DNA of 64,000 nt from Flavobacterium sp. LC2016-01 (GTDB lineage Bacteria > Bacteroidota > Bacteroidia > Flavobacteriales > Flavobacteriaceae), in contig NZ_WMIC01000005.1 in NCBI RefSeq assembly GCF_009711135.1, positions 186,001 through 250,000 of the forward strand. The letters run 5' to 3'. Positions 1 to 9,263 of this stretch are shown here, one piece after another; positions within the stretch are counted from its first letter, which is position 1, and the number at the start of each line of letters is the position of its first letter. The translations under genes and the position numbers were made by a program. The notes under the pieces were generated by a model that did no database searches, had not been told where the DNA came from, and saw only the letters and a list, made by a program, of their open reading frames with translations.

Positions 1-147
1 TCTTCTAGTTTTGAAAATACCTATGTTTAAAGGAGATTTTGATTCGAACCCCATCATGGATTCGGATTTGCCAAATCATACCAAATACAAAGCTAACTTT
101 CCATTAAGCCTATCTCCCAAATCCGTTGTAGTAGCTTTTACAAACTG

Positions 148-813
148 CTATTCTTTTTTGTCCCACAATACAAGCATTGAAGTCAAATCTTTATATTCTT
201 CCGCAAACGCACCGTCAAGCGTTCCAAATTTAGTTTCAAATTCTTTAAAATATTGTAAGGCCTTTTTGTTGCCTGAAATTGAAGCAATAAATAGCTTGTT
301 TGCTATTTCCATACTAATGCCATCAAGTTCAGGTTTTGCAATTTTGTATGATTTTAAAACTGTTTGAATTTCGTTTTGGTTATATTTTCTGATTTGTCTA
401 TTGACTACAAGTTTTCTAACGACCTTTTGTCCGCTGAAATATATTTTCTCTGTTGTCCAAACTGTTTCTTGATATTTAAAATTCTTTCCTGTTGGTAAGT
501 TTTGAATTTCGTCAATAAACAATGTGTCTTTATTAACTTTCAGTCTGTAGGTCATTACTTCACTCCAAAAGTCAATAATTTTGTTTTGTCCACATACAGA
601 AAGAATAAATCCCGAATAAGTTGTCGGTTTACTGTCTGAATCTTTATAGCCACTTAAAACAACAGTCTGACCGTTGGAAAGATTAAATGTATCTTCTGCT
701 TTCGTTCCTGCATATCTTGATTTTGGACAGTCACACGAAATCTTTTTTGTCTGTCCGTAAATGGAAGTCAAAAGTGAAAAGGTAAATATTAATATTAAAC
801 AGTGTCGTGTCAT
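148..813 (-). CDS. Secreted hypothetical protein, 221 aa
   Basis: The protein opens with a clear signal peptide of about 20 residues (hydrophobic LILIFTFSLLTSIYG, cleavage before QTKK), so it should be exported to the periplasm or beyond. A short Cys-rich CDCP motif follows immediately. The body is mixed polar sequence predicted to be mostly beta strand, with no motif I recognise. The ATG at 811-813 is the only start that gives a signal peptide. The gene stands alone; nothing on either side shares its direction closely. Function unknown. Confidence 0.7.
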   Translation of the reverse strand: MTRHCLILIFTFSLLTSIYGQTKKISCDCPKSRYAGTKAEDTFNLSNGQTVVLSGYKDSDSKPTTYSGFILSVCGQNKIIDFWSEVMTYRLKVNKDTLFIDEIQNLPTGKNFKYQETVWTTEKIYFSGQKVVRKLVVNRQIRKYNQNEIQTVLKSYKIAKPELDGISMEIANKLFIASISGNKKALQYFKEFETKFGTLDGAFAEEYKDLTSMLVLWDKKE

Positions 814-1060
814 TTATAGTTGCTTGTAACTCATATATATGTCTGACAAATGTCAGTATTTAGTTGTTTTCAAAAATAGGATTTTTATTTCATAAATCAT
901 CAAACGACCTTTTGTTTATTGAATACTTTTCGGACTAATAGAAGTGTAAATTCCGTTAGTCTTGCTACTTTGATGAATGGGAATGAGACTCTAAATAATG
1001 ACGTTAAATTCAAATAGCAAAATTACACATCATTTAAATTCTTTAAATTTTGCATTAAAT

Positions 1061-1139
1061 GGTTCGACTTCTGCACCCCTCCGGGGTCACTATAAAAAAG
1101 CGAAAGCCTGCAAAATATAAATTTTTGCAGGCTTTTTTT
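1061..1139 (+). terminator. Orphan terminator behind a tRNA-3'-end-like sequence
   Basis: Arms 1104-1115 and 1123-1134 (AAGCCTGCAAAA and its complement) form a 12-bp hairpin with a T-run at 1133-1139, a strong rightward Rho-independent terminator. No rightward gene precedes it. Just upstream, 1061-1090 reads GGTTCGACTTCTGC followed by ACCCCTCCGGGGT, which resembles the T-loop and 3' end of a tRNA without the rest of the molecule. The remaining 814-1060 segment of this 438-bp gap shows no gene. Confidence 0.55.
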
Positions 1140-1176
1140 ATTGGTTTGAGAAAACTTTGTTAAATTGAAATTTTTT

Positions 1177-1242
1177 ATGGATAGCTTCGATAATCAGAAA
1201 GATCAATTAAGATGGAGTTATGAATTAATAAAAAAACAATAA
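1177..1242 (+). CDS. Possible 21-aa microprotein
   Basis: A 21-codon reading frame (starts MDSFDNQKDQ, ends SYELIKKQ) sits between the terminator at 1139 and the YqaE-like gene, whose ATG follows 9 bp after its stop. The polar, charged composition and tight spacing would fit a translated leader or microprotein. There is no homology evidence and it could be chance. Confidence 0.25.
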   Translation: MDSFDNQKDQLRWSYELIKKQ

Positions 1243-1251
1243 ATAAATAGT

Positions 1252-1452
1252 ATGATGACAATAATTGCAATATTTTTTCCATCCCTTTCTTTTTTGCTAA
1301 GAGGTAAAATTTTCACGGCTATCATCTGTTTAATTTTGCAGATCACTTTAATTGGCTGGATTCCTGCAGCAATTTGGGCAGTGATCTCTTTGCAAAATTC
1401 AAGAGCAGATAAACGTAATGAGAAATTGATAAAAGCTATGAAAGCTAGATAA
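1252..1452 (+). CDS. YqaE/Pmp3-family small membrane protein
   Basis: This 66-aa protein consists of two hydrophobic segments (about residues 3-15 and 20-46) with the family-like pattern FFPSLSFLLRGK - LQITLIGWIPAAIWAV and a basic C-terminal tail (RADKRNEKLIKAMKAR). Pmp3/YqaE proteins are tiny inner-membrane proteolipids linked to stress or ion homeostasis; the molecular role is unclear. The length is typical for the family. Two ATGs are adjacent at the start (1252 and 1255) and either could be used. It may be co-translated with the 21-codon frame just upstream. Confidence 0.72.
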   Translation: MMTIIAIFFPSLSFLLRGKIFTAIICLILQITLIGWIPAAIWAVISLQNSRADKRNEKLIKAMKAR

Positions 1453-1508
1453 ACTTCTATACTGTCAAAGTTTTTGTCTTGAGTAGTTACAGAATTCTCA
1501 GAACTTAT

Positions 1509-1700
1509 TTATTTTTCAGAGCTTTTCTTTGGTCTTTTTATCAAAAAGTAAAGTGATACTGCAAAAACAATTATGTAAAGAATTGCAAGCGCCGGTTTTT
1601 CAAATTTTAGCGTTTCAAAATCGAATTGTTTGTATAATGTTGTGCCTAAAATGATTACTACAACTAGTAAAGTAAATGATATTGGTTTTTTATTTTCCAT
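1509..1700 (-). CDS. Small two-helix membrane protein, 63 aa
   Basis: The protein has two transmembrane helices (about residues 8-24 and 37-53) separated by a short charged loop, and a Lys-rich tail (KRPKKSSEK). It matches no family I recognise. It has a proper ATG and the hydrophobic pattern of a real small inner-membrane protein. It is convergent with the YqaE-like gene to its left. Confidence 0.55.
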   Translation of the reverse strand: MENKKPISFTLLVVVIILGTTLYKQFDFETLKFEKPALAILYIIVFAVSLYFLIKRPKKSSEK

Positions 1701-1901
1701 GTTTTTAGGTTTTATAGATGGGTCAATAATAGTTGCTGTTGAGAAACCCTAATTTCTTTATAATTCTGATTAACTAATATAATGAATGTTTTATAATAAA
1801 TGGATTAATGTTTCTCTATTGAAAAGAGAAATGGCTTTATAAAAAAAGGACAAAGAAGAATGAATCTTTTTTGCCCTATCTTGATTTTATTCTTCCTAAA
1901 A

Positions 1902-2753
1902 TTACTTCGTACTCTCCAAAAAAAGATTAATATAATTTACAACCAGATCGACATGTTCGTGCTGTGGTCCATGCCCTGTTTGAGGCAATAAGATTAATTG
2001 TGCAGTAGGTAATTGTCGTGTAAGCGGATACCAATTTTCAACAGCAAAACTAGTGTCATGATCTCCAGAAATGATTAAAATTGGTGTTTTTGTGGTTTTC
2101 AGTTTGTCTCTGTAATTGTCTTTGTCCTCTGCCGCGTTTTCTCCTCCTGCAAAATACAATTGAAAAACATCCATAGTCGACGGAATCTTAGAAACATCAA
2201 TCCTTTGGGAAATTCGGTCATGAGAAGCTTTTGCCGCTTTTCTGCTTTCTTCAGATTCCGGTTCGAAGAAGAGTACAACTTCATCGTTAAGGTCATTTAT
2301 AGGTTTTAAAGCATGATCCAGAAAAGATTGTTCAAGCGGTACAACGCGTTTTCCTATTGGCCCAGTTCCTAATAATACGGTATGCGTAACTAGTTCAGGA
2401 TATTGGTGCATTGCGGCTTGCGTAACCAGTCCGCCGTAGGACCAGCCTATAAAAATGGCTTTCTCAATTTTTAAATAATCTGCCAGATCTTTTATGTCTT
2501 TGGCAACTTCTTTTACATCTGTCGGCAAAGTTCCGCTTGAATAGCCAATTCCCGTATAATCAAAGGTAATTACGCTGTATTTCTCGGCAAGCAGATCCAG
2601 AAATAACGGGTCCCAAGTGTCAATTGTTCCTCTAAATCGGTTTATTAAAATAAGGGGAGTTCCGCTGCCAATTGATCTATAAGCAATCTTTCTGCCTGGC
2701 AAATCAGCAAATTCTGTTTCTGAATTATAAGCAGTTGTTTTGTGTGCATTCAT
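1902..2753 (-). CDS. Alpha/beta-fold hydrolase
   Basis: The 283-aa protein is a cytoplasmic alpha/beta hydrolase without signal peptide. The nucleophile elbow GWSYGG places the catalytic serine at residue 105. The acid is probably the Asp of SGDHDTSF near residue 232 and the histidine lies in QTGHGPQHEH near 260. The usual HG oxyanion motif is replaced by NRFRGTIDTWD near residues 38-48, a pattern seen in many esterase or haloperoxidase-like members. The substrate cannot be read from sequence. The gene is apparently monocistronic. Confidence 0.85.
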   Translation of the reverse strand: MNAHKTTAYNSETEFADLPGRKIAYRSIGSGTPLILINRFRGTIDTWDPLFLDLLAEKYSVITFDYTGIGYSSGTLPTDVKEVAKDIKDLADYLKIEKAIFIGWSYGGLVTQAAMHQYPELVTHTVLLGTGPIGKRVVPLEQSFLDHALKPINDLNDEVVLFFEPESEESRKAAKASHDRISQRIDVSKIPSTMDVFQLYFAGGENAAEDKDNYRDKLKTTKTPILIISGDHDTSFAVENWYPLTRQLPTAQLILLPQTGHGPQHEHVDLVVNYINLFLESTK

Positions 2754-2948
2754 AATCTATATATTTATTGCAAACATCAGCAGAATAGTAAAATTCTGTC
2801 TTTGAGTTTTGGTTAATAATGAATAAAATGAAAACAATTTTAATGCCTTTCGTAAATTATTTCAGCAATCGGCACTCACAAGATTTGAGGGGTATTTATT
2901 TATTTTATTTCGTTAGAAAAAAAAGAAATTTAGCGGTATTTAGAGAAA

Positions 2949-3629
2949 TCATATTTCAATTGTACTTCCTATTTTAGGCAGAAACAAATTAAGATTTGCA
3001 TTTGTAAAAGCGTCAGTTGCTTTTTGATGATCCATTATAATAAAACCAAAAGTATCATAGTGAACACCTAATATTTTTGTTACTTCAACAAGTTTTGAAG
3101 CCTCAATCGCTTCTTCAACTCCCATTGTTAAGCCATCGCCAATTGGGAAAACGGCAAAATCTAATTTGGTGAATTTCGGAATCAATTTCATATCCAAAGT
3201 GAGCGCTGTATCACCGCTGTAGTAAAAATTTCCATCAACAGTTGTTAGAACAAAACCAGTTGCAATTCCGCCATAACTTCCGTCCATAAAACTGCTTGGA
3301 TGCTGGGCAATAACACATTTTACTCGTCCAAAATCAAAATCAAATTTACCGCCGGGATTAATTGGGTGTGCATTTTCGATTCCGTTTTTTAAGAGCCAGT
3401 TGTAAATTTCAAAATTGCCCAGCACTTTGGCTCCGGTATTTTTTGCAATTCTTTCAACATCGAGTATATGATCATAATGTGCGTGCGAAATAAAAATATA
3501 ATCGGCTTTTATTTCGTCAACATTAATGTCTTTTGCTAATTCATTTGGTGTGATAAAAGGGTCGAAGAGAAGATGTTTTCCATTAGCCAAAACCGAAAAA
3601 CAAGAATGCCCGTAATACGTTAGTTTCAT
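2949..3629 (-). CDS. UPF0173 metal-dependent hydrolase (MBL fold)
   Basis: This 226-aa protein has the metallo-beta-lactamase fold. It starts with the typical UPF0173 opening (MKLTYYGHSCF), has the zinc motif SHAHYDH at residues 48-54, a further metal ligand region around AQHPSS, the YYSGDTALT strand that carries the bridging Asp, and a last His in GVHYDT. All expected ligands are present, so it should be an active two-metal hydrolase in the cytoplasm. The natural substrate of the family is not established. The length is normal. Confidence 0.88.
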   Translation of the reverse strand: MKLTYYGHSCFSVLANGKHLLFDPFITPNELAKDINVDEIKADYIFISHAHYDHILDVERIAKNTGAKVLGNFEIYNWLLKNGIENAHPINPGGKFDFDFGRVKCVIAQHPSSFMDGSYGGIATGFVLTTVDGNFYYSGDTALTLDMKLIPKFTKLDFAVFPIGDGLTMGVEEAIEASKLVEVTKILGVHYDTFGFIIMDHQKATDAFTNANLNLFLPKIGSTIEI

Positions 3630-3689
3630 AAGATATACTTTTTTAAATTAATAATCTATTGATTTTGAGTACAATAAAGATACCAATAA

Positions 3690-3718
3690 AAATGCGCAGT
3701 TGTTTTAACTGCGCATTT
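3690..3718 (-). terminator. Hairpin upstream of the TlpA-like gene's neighbour
   Basis: AAATGCGCAGTT and its complement form a 12-bp stem with a 5-nt loop, just beyond the stop of the leftward gene at 3744. It is flanked by A- and T-rich sequence and is likely the terminator of that gene. Confidence 0.6.
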
Positions 3719-3743
3719 GAAACTTTAATATTTTGGAGAGAAT

Positions 3744-5585
3744 CTATTTTAACTGTTCATCAATTAGATCTCCTAAGTTTGCGTTAGAATGGCCTGAAAA
3801 TAAAATATTTCCATCTTTTCCTATAAGAATTGATGTTGGTATTGCTTCTATTTTGTAATTTTTCACAACTTCTGCTTTCGAGTCAAATACGACATTAAAA
3901 TCGTATTTTTTTTCCGTAATATAATCTGTAACGTTTTTTAAGACTTCATCTTCTTTTTTATTTTCCCATGTATTTACAAACAAAAAAGTGACATTCTTGT
4001 CTTTGTATTTTGTGACTAAGTCCTGCATTTTAGGAAAAGAAGCTTTGCAGGGACCGCACCATGTTGCCCAAAAATCGAGTACTACAACTTTACCTTTATA
4101 ATCTGAAAGTTTGACCTCTTTTCCGTCTAAATTTTTTAAAGTAAAATCAGTTGCTGTGGCACTTCCAAAAGCATCAACAACATTTTTCGCTCTGGCCGCT
4201 TTAGTTGCCTCATCTGCTTTTTCTTTCAATTTTTCATATTGGTCAATCGGAAGGTTTTGTGCAACATATATCTCTTTTAGTTTAGAAATGAAAGCAGGAG
4301 GAAGAACCGCATTGCTGTTGATTTCATTCTCAATGTATTCTTTAACTTCTTTTTTGCCTTTTACTTTTTCAAGTATCGCCAAATAACATTCCTTACCGTT
4401 ACCATCTAATCCACCAGCTTTTTTCAGTTCATCCTGATACTTAAATGCTTCTTCGTATTTGCCTTGTTTGTAAAGTATATGTGCATAGGTGTCTGCATAC
4501 ATATTGTACAAGCTTTGATATTCCGGATAATAATTTTCTTTTTTCTTTTCCTCCAAAAGATCCAATGATCTTTTAGAAATTGTTGCAGCAAACTCAAGAT
4601 CTTTTCCAGGAGTGGTTAAAGATTCTCCGGATAATTTCCAAGCAACGTCGTTATAGGTACTTGATGGACTATATAAATAAGACTCAATTGATTTTGTTTT
4701 TTCAAGATCTTTATTTTTTAAATATATATAGGCTAGACTCCCATAAAAAAAGTTCAAAGATCTGTTCGAATTATCTTTAAATCGTGTTTTTAAAGTATTT
4801 ATTGATTCTAGAACATAAGCTTCGTTTTTATCAGGATGATCTATAAAGTCGTGTAAAAAAGTCGCTTTTTGCATCTCTCCATCAGGATATCTGCTCAAAA
4901 TTTCCTTTTTGATTTTTTCTGACTCCGCATTCATGCTATATTTTTCATATATATAATAGGCAGAAGCTAGACTGCTTTCAGTGTTTTTCTTAACACATCT
5001 TTCGGCGAAAGCTATTGTTTCATCTCTGACTTGGGTTTTTTTAACATTTTCTAATCGGTACAGATAATTCAAATAAGTGTTGTCATTTTTTAAATTCGGA
5101 TATTTTTTGAATAAAACTTCATACTCCGAAATCAGATTTTCTGGTTTTTCATCCAGATCTAGTTTTAACAAAGCTTTGCCATAATATCGTGTGAAAATTT
5201 CATTTGCCAGCGATTTACCTAATTCAGATTCATTTTGTGTTTTAAGATATACGAGATATCCTTTTTTATTATTGTTATCGGCGATTTTTTGTAAATCGCT
5301 TATGACTACTCGAATTGTTCTTGCAGAATCAGGAACCTTTGCAGTAAATTCATAAGCTTTACCGCTCTTTTTTAATGGACTTAAATTGACACCAAAATCA
5401 GTGTCAAATGCATACAGAATATTGGCCTTAGAATTAGTTTCTATTGGTACACCTTTTGGAGGTTCGTAAACATAAGTGTTTTCAGCACCCACTTTAAATT
5501 TTGAGTTTTTTAAATAGATTTTTCCGGCTTGAGAAAATGCACTGTTAACAAGGAGAAAGAATAATAAAATGGTGATTTTTTTCAT
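3744..5585 (-). CDS. TlpA/AhpC-type thioredoxin protein with long N-terminal region
   Basis: A 613-aa exported protein. I place the start at 5583-5585 because it gives a clean signal peptide (MKKITILLFFLLVNSAFSQ); the frame stays open upstream but that part is low-complexity and lacks coding character. Residues about 20-460 are helical, with TPR-like features and tyrosine-rich stretches. The C-terminal ~125 residues are a thioredoxin domain with FWATWCGPCK (CGPC at 510-513) and the cis-Pro motif EAIPTS. Such proteins reduce or shuffle disulfides in the periplasm. The long N-terminal part probably binds a partner. Terminator at 3690-3718. A second TlpA protein lies at 56669-58021. Confidence 0.85.
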   Translation of the reverse strand: MKKITILLFFLLVNSAFSQAGKIYLKNSKFKVGAENTYVYEPPKGVPIETNSKANILYAFDTDFGVNLSPLKKSGKAYEFTAKVPDSARTIRVVISDLQKIADNNNKKGYLVYLKTQNESELGKSLANEIFTRYYGKALLKLDLDEKPENLISEYEVLFKKYPNLKNDNTYLNYLYRLENVKKTQVRDETIAFAERCVKKNTESSLASAYYIYEKYSMNAESEKIKKEILSRYPDGEMQKATFLHDFIDHPDKNEAYVLESINTLKTRFKDNSNRSLNFFYGSLAYIYLKNKDLEKTKSIESYLYSPSSTYNDVAWKLSGESLTTPGKDLEFAATISKRSLDLLEEKKKENYYPEYQSLYNMYADTYAHILYKQGKYEEAFKYQDELKKAGGLDGNGKECYLAILEKVKGKKEVKEYIENEINSNAVLPPAFISKLKEIYVAQNLPIDQYEKLKEKADEATKAARAKNVVDAFGSATATDFTLKNLDGKEVKLSDYKGKVVVLDFWATWCGPCKASFPKMQDLVTKYKDKNVTFLFVNTWENKKEDEVLKNVTDYITEKKYDFNVVFDSKAEVVKNYKIEAIPTSILIGKDGNILFSGHSNANLGDLIDEQLK

Positions 5586-5769
5586 TCGTTTTTGGTTTTT
5601 AGTTAGGTAATTTCTTAAATAGTTAACGAAAGATAAAATTAGATAGTATAGAGCGCCTTGTATTTTTATTAAGAAAATATTGGTAAAAATTGTTAATTGA
5701 AGATATTCTAGTTTAGAAATTAATAAATAGTCTAAGTTCGACACTTTAATTATCCAAATGATATGCCGT

Positions 5770-6516
5770 TCATTCTTCCAATATTTTTTCAGTATCAACA
5801 GTATTATTTTCCTGATATAATTTTTGACCAATTTTTCCCTGATCGCCCAAAGCACGTCCTTTAATGAGCCACGCAATTCCGAAAGCAAAAAGGGCAATGG
5901 TTTCAAAAACCAAGGTTGAATAAGCAAACAGTTTGAATTTTCCAGAAATGGGAACTAGAATCAAGGAAACCAAAATGGTGTAACCGCAAAATCTATAAAT
6001 GTTATTTTCATTTAAAATGCTTTTGGGAGTTCTGGTTTCGTCTGCCTGGCCAATCGTAAAAACGTTGATAGCAAGCAAAGCCAAGATCAAAAAGAAGACG
6101 CCAGCAAAACCATAATGAAGCCAGCCAAGCCAAGTTTTTGCCGAAGGAATAAAAGTGTATATTTTTTGAGAAAAATCAGCTGGATTTGTTGGAATCAGGG
6201 CAACGCCAATTGCCATGATTCCAGCAATATTGGTCAATAAATTATCATTTTTCAAGATCGAAGTATTTCCATGACCTTTGTATCTGATTAAAAATAAGCC
6301 GACAGCACACAAAGTTCCGGTGAAAATTTCTCTCAGATTGGTATAATAATAATCGCTGATAGAAGGCTGCATCTGAGTCTGGAAAAAAGAAATCATAGAA
6401 AAACCCACCAAAAGAATCGGCAGACTTATTCCTAAATACCCAATCGCGCGTCGAATTCTGCGGTAAGTAAAAATATCAAAGCTTTCAATTTTAACTTCTT
6501 TGTTATTTATCTTCAT
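5770..6516 (-). CDS. Six-helix membrane protein, unknown
   Basis: A 248-aa integral membrane protein with about six hydrophobic helices, a basic N-terminus (YRRIRRAIGYLG) and an aromatic loop SDYYYTNLRE after helix 1. I chose ATG 6516; the upstream codon at 6522 is TTG. I do not recognise a family or catalytic residues. It is transcribed in the same direction as the TlpA-like gene but 184 bp separate them. It probably sits in the inner membrane. Confidence 0.65.
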   Translation of the reverse strand: MKINNKEVKIESFDIFTYRRIRRAIGYLGISLPILLVGFSMISFFQTQMQPSISDYYYTNLREIFTGTLCAVGLFLIRYKGHGNTSILKNDNLLTNIAGIMAIGVALIPTNPADFSQKIYTFIPSAKTWLGWLHYGFAGVFFLILALLAINVFTIGQADETRTPKSILNENNIYRFCGYTILVSLILVPISGKFKLFAYSTLVFETIALFAFGIAWLIKGRALGDQGKIGQKLYQENNTVDTEKILEE

Positions 6517-6648
6517 AGCCAAATCATTTTGGTTTTTATGAAGATAAAGTTAAAAGATTATTTTGTAAGTGTTTGATAATTAATGTGTAAAACAGAAAAA
6601 TTAGAAAAAAATCCGCTTTAATCTGCGTCATCCGTGTGCCATTAAAAC

Positions 6649-7113
6649 CTATTTTTTAGAAAATAAATTCTCTACAACCCAAGCCGGGCCAATCAATAAA
6701 AACTGAAGATCTTTTAAGAAAGAGGGTTTTTTGCCTTCAATATTATGACCATAAAATTGACCGATCCACGCAATCACAAAAACGCCAATTGAGAACATCC
6801 ATAGCGGTACAAACTGACTGATATAATAATTTACAACCAAGCAAATTGCTGAAAAAATCGCAATTTTAATGGCCATTGCAATAGATAATCTAATGTAAAA
6901 AACTAAAACAAAAAGCAGGACAACAAAAGCCCAATTTTCAATTATTGGGGCATTCAGTTTTAAAGTATTGGCGATAATACCACTCGGAATACTCATTAAT
7001 AATCCTACGATTGAAAAGAAGATGGCCGGTACACAAATGTAATGTATGGCTTTGTTTTTTGGGTTTTGGTGACTTACTGCATATTCTGCAAACCATTGAT
7101 CTAATGTTCTCAT
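6649..7113 (-). CDS. Mpo1-like (DUF962) membrane protein
   Basis: The 154-aa protein opens with MRTLDQWFAEYAVSHQNPKN and has a His in NKAIHYICVP and a second conserved His in FYGHNIEGKKP, followed by LIGPAWVVENLF. These are the hallmarks of the DUF962/Mpo1 family, whose yeast member is an iron-dependent dioxygenase that shortens 2-hydroxy fatty acids. Four hydrophobic helices are visible. The conserved His residues suggest it is active, but the bacterial substrate is inferred only. Confidence 0.85.
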   Translation of the reverse strand: MRTLDQWFAEYAVSHQNPKNKAIHYICVPAIFFSIVGLLMSIPSGIIANTLKLNAPIIENWAFVVLLFVLVFYIRLSIAMAIKIAIFSAICLVVNYYISQFVPLWMFSIGVFVIAWIGQFYGHNIEGKKPSFLKDLQFLLIGPAWVVENLFSKK

Positions 7114-7189
7114 TTTTTGTGGTTTAAGGTTAGATGATAAATCTAATGAAAATTTTGCTTGGTTGCTGATCAGTATTTTGAAAATAGGA

Positions 7190-7903
7190 TTATTTACAGT
7201 ACTTTTTTATAGCTTCCAGAACTTTAGGTTTATCTTCATCCCAATGACTTGCACTGCTCAAATCGTTGCAACCGTCTTCTTTTTGGTTTAAAGCAATTTT
7301 GCAAATACCTCTATCGTAATAGATTAAATCGACATTGCCTCTCATTCGCACAAATTTGGAATAATCGTTGAGTGCTCCTTCATAATCTTTTAAATTCTGT
7401 TTGGACTTTGCTCTTAATAAATAAGGTTCTTTTTCATCGGGATGAATTGCCTGAGCTCGAGTAAAATCTTCAATAGCACTATTGTAATCTTTTATTAGAT
7501 CTTTTGCCGTTCCTCTTGACAGATAAGCATAATAGTATTCGGGATTAATCGCAATGGCTTTATCAAAATCTTCAATTGCGCCTTCGTAGTTTTTCTGCTT
7601 GCATTTTGCCGACCCTCTAAGGTGATAAACAAAATCTTTGTTATAAGAAATTTTCAAGGCTTTGTTGTAATCTTCAATTGCCGCACTATAATTTTCCAGA
7701 CAAAACTTAGCCATCCCTCTGCTGTAGATGTACATATCGACATTGGGATCAAGGACAATAGCTTTGTCATAATCTTCAATCTCTCCTTTATAATCTTTGG
7801 CACTATGTTTTGTACCCCCACTAAGAAAATATTCTTTAGCTGTCTGACTATAGCCGTTTAAACTAATTAAAAACAATACTAAAGCAGTAATAATTCTGTT
7901 CAT
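7190..7903 (-). CDS. Secreted TPR protein
   Basis: I start this 237-aa protein at ATG 7903, which exposes a signal peptide (MNRIITALVLFLISLNGYSQ). The remainder is about five tetratricopeptide repeats of 34 residues; each contains a YxxAIEDYxKA or similar helix, for example YKGEIEDYDKA, YSAAIEDYNKA, YEGAIEDFDKA, YNSAIEDFTRA and YEGALNDYSKF. TPR arrays are protein-binding scaffolds; here the location is periplasm or outer membrane. A late Cys pair (CNDLSS, KKYCK) could form a disulfide. The partner is unknown. Confidence 0.82.
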   Translation of the reverse strand: MNRIITALVLFLISLNGYSQTAKEYFLSGGTKHSAKDYKGEIEDYDKAIVLDPNVDMYIYSRGMAKFCLENYSAAIEDYNKALKISYNKDFVYHLRGSAKCKQKNYEGAIEDFDKAIAINPEYYYAYLSRGTAKDLIKDYNSAIEDFTRAQAIHPDEKEPYLLRAKSKQNLKDYEGALNDYSKFVRMRGNVDLIYYDRGICKIALNQKEDGCNDLSSASHWDEDKPKVLEAIKKYCK

Positions 7904-7962
7904 AAATTCTATTTTAAGCAATTTAGAAAAAATATCAAGATTTCTTTAAATTAAAAAACTTG

Positions 7963-9192
7963 CTATGCCAGATTATATTCAAAAACACTGTCCCACAATT
8001 CATCAATTTTAATTAATGCATCGTTTAGCGGAATTACGCTCCATTTTCCGTTGATCTCAATTCCAAGACCAATGCTTTTTAATTTCAATAAAGCATCGTT
8101 TACATCAAAATCTAACTCGGTTTTTAATTTTGTTTCAAACCAAGATTCTATTTGTGTATCCAGTTCTTCTGCTGTCAGTGGATGATTGCTTCGGTTTAAA
8201 AAAGAATACGCTAGGATGGTTTCTTTTAAAACTTCTTCTTCAGATGAATTTAAAAGCGAATAAAAAGCACCGCTGTTGTTTCCAAGGTTTTTGAAATACA
8301 AACTGTCTGAAAGAATTTTAGAATACCTTATTTTTTTGTTTACAAAGTTGTTGTATTGGCGGAAACAATAAATGGATAAAATTCCTAAAGCTATTAAACC
8401 CTGGTTTAGTGAAGTTTTGCTGTTTAACAGATTAATAGCTTCTCCAGTTTCATAAGCATTATACATATTAATTAAGGCCGGAATTACTTTGGCGCTCAAC
8501 AATGAAATTCCACCAAAAATTCCAGGAACCCAAAGCAATAATTTATCTTTCAAAGACATTCTTGGAACTGCATTTGGGAAAATCGTTTCAAGATCATTTT
8601 TAGGAACGCGCTTAAAGATTTTCAGTGCAATAGAACCCGGGTCGATTGGCATTTTTCCTAATTTGACTTTCTTTTTAGCCAAATAATCGACATCGCTGTA
8701 ATTTAGGTAAATTAAAACACGGTCGTAATATTCGATTTCGATTTCTTTTTTCCAGAAAATAAATTTTGAAACCTTTTCTTTTGCGGTATGATGACCGCGA
8801 ACGTAAAGTTCATAATCTTTGAAAGCATTAAAATCAATCGATAAATTTAAGCCAATCAAGTCTGATTCTTGAAAAGCTTCATCTAAAGTTTCCTTTTCTA
8901 TTCGATGATAGTTGCCTCGATCTAAAACGGTAAGGAGCGTTTCCTTAAAAACCGAAAAATCGCTTTTACCAATAAAACTTTTGCGTTCTTTTTCGCTTAA
9001 ATCAGGATCGAATAGGGCGTAGTGCTGTTTGAGATTTCGGTTTAGATTAAAGGCTTCGTAATGATAATAATGTTCGATTATATCGAATAATTTTTTAAAA
9101 TCATCTATTTTCTTTTGATCTTCAGAAAAAGCTGCAATTTGCTGTTCGAGTAAGAATTCCTTATTGAAGGGAATGTAATGTTCTCGTATCAT
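7963..9192 (-). CDS. DUF3754 (TMEM143-like) membrane protein
   Basis: A 409-aa protein starting MIREHYIPF at 9192. The frame remains open to 9285, but that part overlaps a terminator-like hairpin and a -7 box, so the internal ATG is preferred. About 210 N-terminal residues are soluble, with the DUF3754-like signature region YDRVLIYLNYS and a following basic segment. Two hydrophobic segments (GIFGGISLLSAKVIPALI and GLIALGILSIYCF) come near 250-310, and a helical C-terminal domain follows. The family has a human mitochondrial member, TMEM143, and no established biochemical role. Confidence 0.75.
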   Translation of the reverse strand: MIREHYIPFNKEFLLEQQIAAFSEDQKKIDDFKKLFDIIEHYYHYEAFNLNRNLKQHYALFDPDLSEKERKSFIGKSDFSVFKETLLTVLDRGNYHRIEKETLDEAFQESDLIGLNLSIDFNAFKDYELYVRGHHTAKEKVSKFIFWKKEIEIEYYDRVLIYLNYSDVDYLAKKKVKLGKMPIDPGSIALKIFKRVPKNDLETIFPNAVPRMSLKDKLLLWVPGIFGGISLLSAKVIPALINMYNAYETGEAINLLNSKTSLNQGLIALGILSIYCFRQYNNFVNKKIRYSKILSDSLYFKNLGNNSGAFYSLLNSSEEEVLKETILAYSFLNRSNHPLTAEELDTQIESWFETKLKTELDFDVNDALLKLKSIGLGIEINGKWSVIPLNDALIKIDELWDSVFEYNLA

Positions 9193-9231
9193 ATTGATTT
9201 GGGCATTAATTTTCGTGGCGTTTAGAGAACG

Positions 9232-9239
9232 CAAAAATA
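9232..9239 (-). promoter_or_regulatory. -7 box for the DUF3754 gene
   Basis: TATTTTTG on the minus strand matches the Bacteroidota -7 consensus TAnnTTTG and lies 40 bp upstream of ATG 9192. It also argues against translation starting at 9285. Confidence 0.5.
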
Positions 9240-9263
9240 CGACCAGAAATTTGATTTTTGGTA

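Noticed and set aside
11..367. 118-codon rightward frame at the left edge
   Set aside because: It is antisense to the secreted protein 148-813 and has no recognisable domain or start signal.
5586..5927. Upstream extension of the TlpA-like protein by 114 codons
   Set aside because: The internal ATG gives a signal peptide, the extension is low-complexity Ile/Leu/Lys sequence and it overlaps the neighbouring gene.
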